This document shows positions 1 through 7,078 of a DNA stretch of 64,000 nucleotides, piece after piece (the stretch's first letter is position 1; each line of letters starts with the position of its first letter). The position numbers were made by a program, and so were the translations under genes. The DNA is from Leptotrichia trevisanii DSM 22070 (GTDB lineage Bacteria; Fusobacteriota; Fusobacteriia; Fusobacteriales; Leptotrichiaceae). The stretch is taken from positions 1 to 64,000 of the forward strand of contig NZ_KI519443.1 of assembly GCF_000482505.1 (NCBI RefSeq). Reading direction: 5' to 3'. A model generated the notes under the pieces. That model was not told the DNA's origin, searched no databases, and saw only the letters and a list, made by a program, of their open reading frames with translations.

Positions 1-198
1 CATTAATTAATCATTTGAATAATTTAAATTATTAAATTATCTATTTTGTTATGCAAAAATTTACATAAATTCTTCAAAAAAAATTTTTGCTTTTTTTTGA
101 AAAAAAACTTGACATTATATAGTTAGTCTTTTTATTTTTATTGTTATTAATTAATTTTTATGATATTATCTAAGTAATAAAATACTGGAGGTTTTTTT
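1..198. other. AT-rich upstream region of the first gene
   Basis: No gene is visible here. A TTGACA hexamer near 110-115 with a weak TTATTT about 17 bases downstream, or a TATTAT-like box further on, could serve the gene at 199. The sequence TGGAGG just before 199 is a good ribosome-binding site. The left boundary of the integrated element is not recognisable here and may lie outside the window. Confidence 0.4.
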
Positions 199-831
199 AT
201 GTTAAAATATTTAGGTTCTCTCTTAACATCCGCTTTCGCTACTTCAATAATGGTTGTACTTGTTGATAAGGGATTCTCTTATTTCCTTAATCGAAACATT
301 TCCTTTAGGGAGGAAAATAATCAGGTAAAAATACATAACATTATTGACGGCTACCATAATTTTATGGCTTTACTGCCTGAAATCTTTAATCATATAGGCT
401 TCATCTACAATACGCTATCCCAGTACAAATCCATAATATTAGATAAGGATATGTATAATTTTCATCGTAAGAATGTAGGAGATCCTGATGTTGATTATCT
501 AAATCATCTTACCAAAAATTTATATAGTCTTGATTCCATTATAAAAAAAACTGATAAATTTTCAGCAGATTTATTATTTTTTGACAGAAAATCCTTTAAT
601 GCCTATACTGATTTTTGCACCTATATTTTAAATGGTGAAAATGCTAAAAATATTAATTATCAAGAAATTAGCAAAGAAAAATTAATCATCTTCTTAAAAA
701 TTTTCTCTAAAAACTTTTCCTTGAAAAAAGATTATGATTTTCACAATTTAAACTGGTTTACCGATATGTTAAGATACAATACTGTCATTCTTGATAAATC
801 ACTTGTTGAAAATAATGAAATAACCCGTTAG
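199..831 (+). CDS. hypothetical protein with one N-terminal membrane segment
   Basis: The product is 210 residues, and I do not recognise a family. A hydrophobic stretch at about residues 5-25 could anchor the protein in the membrane. The rest is hydrophilic and probably alpha-helical, with many Lys, Asn and Asp. The start is supported by a GGAGG site shortly upstream. The gene is convergent with, and overlaps by 33 bases, the small membrane-protein gene at 799-981. It lies at the left end of an integrated element whose replication genes run the other way, so it may be element cargo or flanking chromosome. Confidence 0.6.
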   Translation: MLKYLGSLLTSAFATSIMVVLVDKGFSYFLNRNISFREENNQVKIHNIIDGYHNFMALLPEIFNHIGFIYNTLSQYKSIILDKDMYNFHRKNVGDPDVDYLNHLTKNLYSLDSIIKKTDKFSADLLFFDRKSFNAYTDFCTYILNGENAKNINYQEISKEKLIIFLKIFSKNFSLKKDYDFHNLNWFTDMLRYNTVILDKSLVENNEITR

Positions 832-981
832 AAATACTATCATTATCAGCAATATAACAGGATAATATAAATATTTACTTTTTTCTTTAGTTACGAAAGT
901 ATATACTAAACCAAAAATAAATAATATTATTCCTGTTGCCGCTAAGTAAATCAGAGTATTTATATATGTCGTTCTGTCCAT
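799..981 (-). CDS. small two-helix membrane protein
   Basis: This 60-residue protein has two hydrophobic segments (about residues 9-29 and 38-57) separated by a short Lys-rich loop. A GGAG sequence about 8 bases before the ATG supports translation. It lies downstream of the leftward replication operon (1118-3046) and overlaps the tail of the convergent gene at 199-831. The size and topology recall small phage membrane proteins such as holins, but nothing in the sequence proves that role, so it is left as unknown. Confidence 0.5.
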   Translation of the reverse strand: MDRTTYINTLIYLAATGIILFIFGLVYTFVTKEKSKYLYYPVILLIMIVFLTGYFIIFNK

Positions 982-1031
982 TTCTTTTTCTCCGTTTCAA
1001 ATCTAATTTCCTAAACTATACTCTTATATGT

Positions 1032-1077
1032 TCTCAAATCAATTTTAAGGGGGTAATTTTACTCTCAAATCAATTTT
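1032..1077. repeat. 15-bp direct repeat pair
   Basis: The sequence TCTCAAATCAATTTT occurs at 1032-1046 and again at 1063-1077, a spacing of 31 bases, with AAGGGGGTAA between the copies. It lies just downstream of the leftward replication operon. It could be a pair of protein-binding sites or iterons, or part of an element end. No function can be assigned from sequence alone. Confidence 0.5.
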
Positions 1078-1117
1078 TGGTATAAATGGTTGCCTATTAC
1101 ATAAAATTCTCTTAAAA

Positions 1118-1543
1118 TCAAAATTTAAGTGTTTTAGATGTATTTTCATTTTTTACCCTCTCTTCTGAATAATCATAAATTTTTTCTAATACTGCCTTTT
1201 CTGGTATTCTTCCCTTTATAAATCTAAATCCTCTTTCTAGCAGTTCCTTTTTTATAGTTGAATGAATTTCTTTGGCTTCCCATTCTTTTATTTTAAATTT
1301 TTTCTCCAAATCGTTAATTGTTAAAAATTTTTCATCATAATATCTTTCCCTAAAAAATTTTCTCCAAATTTTTGCACGAAAAATAATATAACTCTTTTTT
1401 TCTTTTTTATTAATTTCTTCAAGTTCCTGATTTAATTCTTTTATAATTTTATACGCTGTCTGTAATGATATTCCTGCAACTATAATTAAATCTTCAGGAG
1501 AAAAAACTACATCTGAATGTGTTATTTTACGCATTTTTATCAT
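1118..1543 (-). CDS. putative DNA-binding protein of the element (duplicated helical domain)
   Basis: The product has 141 residues. Two segments look alike: about residues 17-45, with AYKIIKELNQELEE, and residues 75-115, with AKEIHSTIKKELLERGFRFI. Both resemble the short helix-turn-helix units of excisionase-like or DUF3173-like proteins of Gram-positive mobile elements, where a helix is followed by a Gly-Arg-containing strand (KGRIPEKAV). Its start overlaps the stop of the upstream dnaC-like gene by 4 bases, so the two are translationally coupled. The similarity to excisionases is from memory and weak; the operon position is what can be seen. Confidence 0.5.
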   Translation of the reverse strand: MIKMRKITHSDVVFSPEDLIIVAGISLQTAYKIIKELNQELEEINKKEKKSYIIFRAKIWRKFFRERYYDEKFLTINDLEKKFKIKEWEAKEIHSTIKKELLERGFRFIKGRIPEKAVLEKIYDYSEERVKNENTSKTLKF

Positions 1544-2328
1544 CCCTTATTCCAAAATTCTTCAAATAATTTCTTTCCTATTTCCCTTCTTCTGCTTTCC
1601 CACACAAATTCCAATGTATCCAATCTCTCACGAAATCTATCTATCAAAGCATCATTTCCTTGAGTATCCATAAAATCAGCAATTTCTTCTTTTTCTAAGT
1701 TTGTTGATATAATAATACATTTTTCTTTTTCATAGAAAAAATTAAATATTGTATATAACTTTGACTTTCCCCAAGTTTCTGATATATTTTCCTTTCCCAA
1801 ATCATCCAGTATTATTAAATCTGCCTCAAGCAAGTCCTTAAAGACTTTTTCCTCAGTTAGATTATTAAAATTATTGAAAGTTGACTGGATTCTCTGATAA
1901 ATTCCATTTAAAGTTGTTCTATAGACTTTATAATCATTTTTTAGCAACTCATTGAAAACACATAGACTATAAAAACTTTTTCCTGTCCCTACTTCTCCAC
2001 AAAGATACAATCCTAAGCCCTTACTTTTCGCTTCCTTAAAATGTCTGCAATAATATTCGAGCCTGTATTTGATTTCATTCTCTTCTTCTGATAAAACTTC
2101 TGATTTTTCAAAAGTCTTCTCCCACCAGTTTGCAGGCAGATTAGAAATTTTAAGAAAATATTTTATTTTCTCCTTCAATTCCTGTTCCCTAAGTTCCCTA
2201 CTGGCTTCCATTGCTTCCCTTAACCTGTCATTGTTCAATTTATTATTAGAATCCATACTCCTTTTTTGCTCCTGCCGATTTTGCAATTTTTGCACTTTGT
2301 CTTTTGCCATTTGACTTAATTCCATCAT
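1540..2328 (-). CDS. DnaC/IstB-type helicase-loader ATPase
   Basis: This 262-residue AAA+ protein should load the replicative helicase during replication of the element. Residues about 105-115 contain the Walker A motif GEVGTGKS, and about 170-178 the Walker B LIILDDLG. A sensor-1-type Ser-Thr-Asn follows (IIISTNL), then an Arg-finger-like DRFRERL. The N-terminal 70 residues are charged and helical, as in DnaC proteins. The start ATGATG at 2328 is supported by GGAG 7 bases upstream, which means an 83-base overlap with the upstream initiator gene. Such overlaps are common in phage replication modules. An IstB transposition helper is less likely because no transposase is next to it. Confidence 0.85.
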   Translation of the reverse strand: MMELSQMAKDKVQKLQNRQEQKRSMDSNNKLNNDRLREAMEASRELREQELKEKIKYFLKISNLPANWWEKTFEKSEVLSEEENEIKYRLEYYCRHFKEAKSKGLGLYLCGEVGTGKSFYSLCVFNELLKNDYKVYRTTLNGIYQRIQSTFNNFNNLTEEKVFKDLLEADLIILDDLGKENISETWGKSKLYTIFNFFYEKEKCIIISTNLEKEEIADFMDTQGNDALIDRFRERLDTLEFVWESRRREIGKKLFEEFWNKG

Positions 2329-3046
2329 AATAAGCTCCTTCCAGTATCTTTATAAACTTTTCTTCATTTAGAAAATCATCAAACGAAATTTTCCAATTAG
2401 ACTTTTCAGTTCTTCCAAGAAGAAAGTTTATGTTCTTTATTTTCATCATAGTTTCTATTATCTCCTCTTCAGTATACTTCTTAAGTAATTCAGATAATTT
2501 TTTCTTCCTATTCTCTGTAAAAGATTTAATTATACTTAACTCACATTCATTTGCTAATTCATTCCATTTTTCCATAAAGAGAGAATAAGTATTTAATAAC
2601 TTAGTATTTAATTCTTTAGTACTTAATGTATTAGTCTTTAATTGTGGTTGATTTTCAACACTTTGGTTTTCAACATCTTCATTTTCAAGATGTTGATTTT
2701 CAACACCTTGATTTTTGCTATCTTGCTTTTTTTGCCTTTTTTCAATGCTAATAGGAACTTCGTATATATTGTATTCGTATTCTATTTTTTTTCTGTCTGA
2801 ATCTGGATACAGTTTTTCTATTCTCAAATATCCAAATTCTTTCAATTCATCCAAAGCATTCCTAATAGCCAACCTGTTTTCAACACAAATAGAAATTAAT
2901 CCTTTGATTGAATAATCCCAATCTTCTGGTAAACTTAACATTAGTGTCAATAATCCTTTTGCTTTTAAAGACATTTTCCTTTCTTTTAGATGAATATTTG
3001 AAATAACTGTAAAATTTTTATTTTTATTTATTCTAAATGTAGACAT
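2246..3046 (-). CDS. replication initiator / DnaD-like replisome organiser
   Basis: The product is 266 residues. Its N-terminal part (about 15-90) is a winged-helix domain of the type found in phage replication proteins: KAKGLLTLMLSLPEDWDY, then a recognition-helix region ending in LKEFGYLRI. A low-complexity linker rich in ENQ repeats follows (residues 105-140, VENQ repeated). The C-terminal region (about 150-240) resembles a DnaD domain. It is the first gene of a leftward three-gene operon with the DnaC-like loader, divergent from the repressor gene at 3183, as in lambdoid or satellite early regions. The function follows from family and context; the origin may lie within the gene. Confidence 0.75.
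   Translation of the reverse strand: MSTFRINKNKNFTVISNIHLKERKMSLKAKGLLTLMLSLPEDWDYSIKGLISICVENRLAIRNALDELKEFGYLRIEKLYPDSDRKKIEYEYNIYEVPISIEKRQKKQDSKNQGVENQHLENEDVENQSVENQPQLKTNTLSTKELNTKLLNTYSLFMEKWNELANECELSIIKSFTENRKKKLSELLKKYTEEEIIETMMKIKNINFLLGRTEKSNWKISFDDFLNEEKFIKILEGAYYDGIKSNGKRQSAKIAKSAGAKKEYGF
2631..2712 (-). repeat. short in-frame repeats in the initiator gene
   Basis: Several imperfect copies of a unit reading TTTTCAACA or similar (plus strand) occur within about 80 bases and encode a VENQ-type repeat in the linker of the replication initiator. In phages, repeats inside the initiator gene are often its own binding sites (origin iterons), so this is a candidate replication origin. 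That is inference only. Confidence 0.4.
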
Positions 3047-3128
3047 CTATCCACCTTTCTTTATTGTATTAATTAAAATACTATAAAATAATAATTTTTG
3101 AACTTATAAAGTGCTTTTTTTCATCTTA

Positions 3129-3158
3129 TTGTACTTTTTTGTTAATATATGGTATAAT
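3129..3158 (+). promoter_or_regulatory. promoter of the CI-like repressor gene
   Basis: TTGTAC at 3129-3134 and TATAAT at 3153-3158 are separated by 18 bases and followed by AAAGGAG before the ATG at 3183. It lies in the 136-base divergent region between the repressor and the replication operon, where repressor operators would be expected. Two similar blocks, GTGCTTTTTT and GTACTTTTTT, occur near 3112 and 3131. Confidence 0.65.
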
Positions 3159-3182
3159 TTATTAATTTAAAGGAGCTTCGTT

Positions 3183-3551
3183 ATGAATAAAAAAAATATT
3201 GGAGAAAGAATATTAAGTTTAAGACTTAAATTTAATATAACACAAGAAGAACTTGCTAAAAAATTAAATATTAAAAGACAAACTATACATAAGTATGAAA
3301 ATAATATTATTAAAAATATAAAATATGAAACTGTCGTAAAATTAGCTAAAATTTTTAATACTACTCCTGAATATCTTTTAGGCTTAGATGATAATGAAAA
3401 TGAAGATATTATCATTTCTCAAGAAAAACTAACTAAACATAATATGGCTTTTTTCAAAGCCAAAGATATTAGTGATGAGGATAAGAAAAAAATGATTGAA
3501 TCAATGCAGGAGTTTTATTATAAGCAGAAATTAGAAAAAGATAAAGAGTAA
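3183..3551 (+). CDS. XRE-family repressor (CI-like, no peptidase domain)
   Basis: This 122-residue protein has an N-terminal helix-turn-helix of the Cro/CI type at about residues 8-62. ITQEELAKKLNIKRQTIHKYE marks the helix-turn-helix, and TPEYLLGLDD the typical end of the domain. The C-terminal 50 residues are helical and charged and probably dimerise. There is no LexA-like Ser-Lys protease domain, so induction would need another factor. An ImmA/IrrE metallopeptidase would be the usual partner, and a broken one is found downstream. The start is supported by AAAGGAG. The gene is divergent from the replication operon and likely represses it. Confidence 0.85.
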   Translation: MNKKNIGERILSLRLKFNITQEELAKKLNIKRQTIHKYENNIIKNIKYETVVKLAKIFNTTPEYLLGLDDNENEDIIISQEKLTKHNMAFFKAKDISDEDKKKMIESMQEFYYKQKLEKDKE

Positions 3552-3622
3552 TTTTTAATAATTATTTATAAAATAGTACAAAGTAACTATAAAAAGGGGG
3601 AAAATCTGATAAGGAGAGTTCG

Positions 3623-4429
3623 ATGAAATACATATTTGATGATTTTGTTACATACTATAAATTTGTGTTAGATAAAAAAATATCTAGAAATGCTGATATT
3701 GAAAATCAAGTAGATGTTTCAATGCAAAAGGAAATTTTGAATAAACTAAGCCAATATACAAAGAACAAAAAGGAACTAATTGATTTATTTCCTGAGATTT
3801 TGAATTTTAATTTTTCTCCAAGTCCTAATAATTATAAAATTAGTTGGATAAGTGGATATAATATTGGAAAAAAAATAAAAGAAGATTTGAATAAATTGAA
3901 AATTGGAGAAGAATTTTATATTATATCCCCATATATTGGTGATAATGATTTTTCCGACTTATCCACTATAATTATGTCTTTAATAGAAAAAGGTGTACAA
4001 GTAAAAATATTAACCACTTTTGAATTACAAGATAACAAAAAAGAATTTTTTAAAAAATTTATAAAATTCAACAAAAACCAAAATGCCTATTTTTTGGTTT
4101 ATACTAACGGAAGAACTACAAAATTTACCGATAAGAAAATAAATTTTTATATTATTGAAGGTATCAATTTACATAGTAAAATTTATATAATCAACAACAC
4201 TATCTATGTCGGTTCTAGCAATTTTACAGGAGATGGATTTTACTCAAAATTAGAAACTATCAATAGAGCTGAATTTATCGGAACTAATTCAAAAGAAAAT
4301 GTTAAAACAATTTTTATAGAAAAACTTGATTTATATAAAGAATTTTATAATACTTATTATTCTTCAAATTTTGAAGACTGTCAAGAAATAGGTAAACAAA
4401 TATATAAGCAAAAAAGTGTAAAATCGTAA
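3623..4429 (+). CDS. phospholipase D-fold (HKD-like) nuclease protein
   Basis: The product is 268 residues. After about 65 helical residues, residues 75-235 form a PLD-like domain: EEFYIISPYIGD marks the first core strand and LHSKIYIINNTIYVGSSNF, near residue 183, the active-site loop. The canonical HxKxxxxD is present as H-x-K-x4-N, so the Asp is replaced by Asn; the GSSNF and the later N-x-A-E-F are kept. Related domains occur in NgoFVII-type restriction enzymes and in defence helicase-nuclease proteins. A GGAG site 7 bases upstream supports the start. As cargo between repressor and integrase it is a candidate anti-phage or restriction function; the substrate is unknown. Confidence 0.65.
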   Translation: MKYIFDDFVTYYKFVLDKKISRNADIENQVDVSMQKEILNKLSQYTKNKKELIDLFPEILNFNFSPSPNNYKISWISGYNIGKKIKEDLNKLKIGEEFYIISPYIGDNDFSDLSTIIMSLIEKGVQVKILTTFELQDNKKEFFKKFIKFNKNQNAYFLVYTNGRTTKFTDKKINFYIIEGINLHSKIYIINNTIYVGSSNFTGDGFYSKLETINRAEFIGTNSKENVKTIFIEKLDLYKEFYNTYYSSNFEDCQEIGKQIYKQKSVKS

Positions 4430-4457
4430 CCTACCTTTATTTTTCTATAAAATTTAT

Positions 4458-4477
4458 TTTTCTCACATATGAGAAAA
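4458..4477. repeat. 20-bp inverted repeat, copy 1
   Basis: TTTTCTCA and TGAGAAAA form a perfect 8-bp inverted repeat around CATA. Two related copies occur at 4897-4916 and 7040-7059. Each lies at a junction between cargo modules and upstream of a gene start (72, 90 and 20 bases before the next gene). The copies could be operators for a dimeric regulator or recombination sites. Confidence 0.6.
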
Positions 4478-4549
4478 TCAAAAATTGTATTAAATATTTA
4501 TATAAGTAAAAACTATATGAAATAAAAATAAATTGTTGTATTATTATTT

Positions 4550-4886
4550 ATGGAAAACTACATAAAGGAACAAATAAAAATTTTAATGCTTCTTCATAAT
4601 ACCAAAGATATTTATTTTTTGTGTAGACACTATAAAATTCATATATTATACAATAATTTTGTTTTAAAAGGCTCTTTTTTTATTGATGAAAATAACACAA
4701 ATTTTATATTTTTGAAAAAAGGACTTTCTCCTCAAGAAGAAATTGATATTCTAATACACGAGTTTGGACATTTTATATTGCACAGACAGTATTTATTAAA
4801 TCGGAGAGGCTGATAAATATAATCATTTAATGGAAAAAGAAGCTAAGTTATTTGTAAAATATTTTAAAAATTATAAATTAAAATAA
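4550..4886 (+). pseudogene. ImmA/IrrE-type metallopeptidase, frameshifted
   Basis: The first 84 codons encode a zinc-peptidase domain with the motif HEFGHFILH (HExxH-like, with Phe-Gly) near residue 70, characteristic of ImmA/IrrE proteins that cleave XRE-family repressors. The frame stops at 4813 after an abrupt RRG. In the +1 frame from 4803 the sequence continues GEADKYNHLMEKEAKLFVKY and stops at 4886. That is the expected ImmA continuation, with Glu-Ala as the third zinc-ligand region. One extra base (or two missing) near 4799-4808 explains both halves. No clear ribosome-binding site precedes the ATG. It is either a decayed gene or a sequencing error. Confidence 0.7.
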
Positions 4887-4896
4887 CAAAATTTGA

Positions 4897-4916
4897 TTTT
4901 CCCACGTGTGAGAAAA
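4897..4916. repeat. 20-bp inverted repeat, copy 2
   Basis: TTTTCCCA and TGAGAAAA surround CGTG, with one mismatch between the arms. It is followed by the partial duplicate of the integrase start region (see 4933-4978) and precedes the methylase gene. Confidence 0.6.
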
Positions 4917-4932
4917 ATTACAACATCATAAT

Positions 4933-4978
4933 GAGGTGTTAAAAATAGGAGTTTATAAAGATAAGATACTGAATGAAG
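4933..4978. repeat. duplicated integrase start region (left copy)
   Basis: This segment matches the integrase start at 7067-7108: GAGGTGTTAAAAATAGGAG here against GAGGTGTTAAAAATGGGAG there, then GTTTATAAAGATA in both, and ACTGAAYGARG after a 6-base insertion here. The start codon is ATA instead of ATG. Together with inverted repeat copies 2 and 3 this makes a direct repeat of about 80 bases flanking the restriction-modification genes. That fits insertion of the R-M cassette with a long target duplication followed by decay of the left copy. Confidence 0.75.
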
Positions 4979-5006
4979 AATTAATTATTAAAATAAAGGG
5001 AGAAAA

Positions 5007-5900
5007 ATGGAAATATTAAATATATTTAAAAATTTATCATTTACAAAAATGTATAACAAAAATGCTATGGCTGTACTAGGAGACTGTTTAGATATTTTAC
5101 GTTCTATTAAGGATAACTCTATTAATCTTATTTTTGCTGATCCACCATATGGCATTGGAAAAAATTTTGGTAATGACAGTGATTTTTTTAAAAATAAGGA
5201 AGAATACTTTGAATGGGCAAAAAAATGGATAGATGAATGTATGAGAATCTTAAAAGAAGATGGAACAATGTATTTCATGACTTCAACTCAATTTATGCCT
5301 TTTCTCGATGTATATGTTGATAATAATTATTACATAATCAACAGAATTATATGGGCTTATGATTCCTCTGGTGTACAAGCCAAAACTAAATTTGGCTCTT
5401 TATATGAACCTATTTTGATGGTTACCCATTCTAAAAAAAGCAAATATACGTTCAATTATCAAGATATTTTAATTGAAACCAATACTGGGGCCAAAAGAAA
5501 ATTAATTGATTACAGAAAAACACCTCCACAACCTTATAACACTAAAAAAGTTCCTGGAAATGTTTGGGATTTTAGCAGGGTTAGATACAGAATGGATGAG
5601 TATGAGAATCATCCCACACAAAAACCAGAAGAATTGCTTAAAAGGATTATTTTGGCTTCAAGCAATGAAAACGATATTGTTTTAGATCCTTTTAGTGGTT
5701 CTTTTACAACTTCTGCTGTTGCTCTAAAATTAAATAGAAAAACGATAGGAATTGAAACTAATTTGGAATATTTTAAAATAGGATTGAGAAGACTAAATAT
5801 TACTGATGAATACAACGGTGTCAAACTTGAAAAAGACAAAAGTAAAAAAACAAAAAATAAATCAAAAAAAGATCATATTTCTGAAACTCAAATTATATAG
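5007..5900 (+). CDS. type II DNA adenine-N6 methyltransferase, YhdJ-like
   Basis: This 297-residue methylase has the catalytic motif IV as DPPYGIGKNF near residue 47 and the AdoMet motif I as DPFSGSFTT near residue 230, i.e. the class-beta order (catalytic motif first). The central and C-terminal parts closely recall E. coli YhdJ: SYDSSGVQAK-like AYDSSGVQAK, YRKTPPQPYN, VPGNVWDF and YENHPTQKPEELLKRIILAS. YhdJ methylates the second A of ATGCAT, so this enzyme probably protects ATGCAT. That is inference from similarity. GGGAG before the ATG supports the start. It is followed after 20 bases by the presumed cognate endonuclease. Confidence 0.9.
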   Translation: MEILNIFKNLSFTKMYNKNAMAVLGDCLDILRSIKDNSINLIFADPPYGIGKNFGNDSDFFKNKEEYFEWAKKWIDECMRILKEDGTMYFMTSTQFMPFLDVYVDNNYYIINRIIWAYDSSGVQAKTKFGSLYEPILMVTHSKKSKYTFNYQDILIETNTGAKRKLIDYRKTPPQPYNTKKVPGNVWDFSRVRYRMDEYENHPTQKPEELLKRIILASSNENDIVLDPFSGSFTTSAVALKLNRKTIGIETNLEYFKIGLRRLNITDEYNGVKLEKDKSKKTKNKSKKDHISETQII

Positions 5901-5920
5901 ATTGAAAAAAGGAGTATTCA

Positions 5921-7003
5921 ATGAAAGACTTTATAAAAGACATATTATTTCAATATTTTCCTAATGATTATTTATACATTTATGAAAACAGTCCCTTAAT
6001 CAAATATTTAGATTCTAAAATGGGGGCTGTATATGGAAATTCTAAAACTAGACGTAATTTAGGTAATATATATGCCATATATTCTATTTTATTTTATTAT
6101 AATCAAAATTTTTTTAATAATCCTGAAGAATATAGAAACTTTGAAGGCTATGAATTTACTCTGTTATTTAATTTTTGCAGAAGTCTTTATGGTGGAAGCA
6201 AATTGCAGAATCATGCACTTAATTCACGAGTTAATGGAGAATTTAAAAATAAAATTGTAAAAGAAAATGATAATGATTTAATTATAATAAATTCAGGAAA
6301 TTATTTATTGCATATTGATTATTTATACGTAAATGATACAAATAATCTGTCTTATGACATAAGTAGAGTTGCTATTGAAATAATACAAAAATATATAGAA
6401 CTGCTAAAAGAGAAAGATTCTCAATTAATAAAAAAATTAGAAGAACTGATGTCTATTGGTATTTATCCTTTTAAAATAATAAAAATTTCAGAACTGCTCA
6501 CTGAAAATGCGGAAGCTAGAATTTTTGAAATAATTTCATATGCTATTTTAAAAAATCATTATAAAAATACAAAAATATATATCGGATATTCTCCTGATCA
6601 ATTAGAGGAACAATATTTAACATTATATAAAACGGGAAGAACTAATGCTAACGATGGTGGCATTGATTTTGTTATGAGACCTCTTGGAAGATTTTTTCAA
6701 GTTACAGAAGTGAACGATTATGGGAAATATTTATTGGATATTGATAAAGTTTTACATTTTCCAATTACTTTTGTGATAAAAACTGAAAAACCTAGGTTCG
6801 TAATTCAAAGTGAGATAAACAATTATATAAATTTTAGATCGAGTGGAATGAAAGTTATTCAAAAAAGATATATTCAAGCTATTGAAGAAATTATAACCAT
6901 AAACGAATTAAAGGACTGGTTAAATAATTTGGATAATGAAGCAATAGATCAATTAATAAAAGACATTGATTTTTATTATAAATTAGAATTGAATATTTTA
7001 TAA
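5921..7003 (+). CDS. presumed type II restriction endonuclease
   Basis: The product is 360 residues with no family that I recognise by sequence alone. It directly follows an adenine methylase gene with a good GGAG site, the usual arrangement of a type II pair. Near residues 235-275 it contains NDGGIDFVMRPLG, FFQVTEVND and GKYLLDIDK. The Asp in GGIDF followed by Q-V-T-E fits a PD-(D/E)xK-type core in which the second acidic residue is Glu. The N-terminal half is helical. If the methylase acts at ATGCAT, this enzyme would be an AvaIII/NsiI isoschizomer. The assignment rests on neighbourhood and a partial motif. Confidence 0.65.
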   Translation: MKDFIKDILFQYFPNDYLYIYENSPLIKYLDSKMGAVYGNSKTRRNLGNIYAIYSILFYYNQNFFNNPEEYRNFEGYEFTLLFNFCRSLYGGSKLQNHALNSRVNGEFKNKIVKENDNDLIIINSGNYLLHIDYLYVNDTNNLSYDISRVAIEIIQKYIELLKEKDSQLIKKLEELMSIGIYPFKIIKISELLTENAEARIFEIISYAILKNHYKNTKIYIGYSPDQLEEQYLTLYKTGRTNANDGGIDFVMRPLGRFFQVTEVNDYGKYLLDIDKVLHFPITFVIKTEKPRFVIQSEINNYINFRSSGMKVIQKRYIQAIEEIITINELKDWLNNLDNEAIDQLIKDIDFYYKLELNIL

Positions 7004-7039
7004 AACTATATTTTCGATTATAATAAATGTAGTTCTATA

Positions 7040-7059
7040 TTTTCTCAAGTGTGGGAAAA
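7040..7059. repeat. 20-bp inverted repeat, copy 3
   Basis: TTTTCTCA and TGGGAAAA surround AGTG, just upstream of the integrase ribosome-binding site. This is the presumed original location next to the integrase. Copy 2 would be the duplicate created when the R-M cassette entered. Confidence 0.6.
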
Positions 7060-7078
7060 TCAATGCGAGGTGTTAAAA

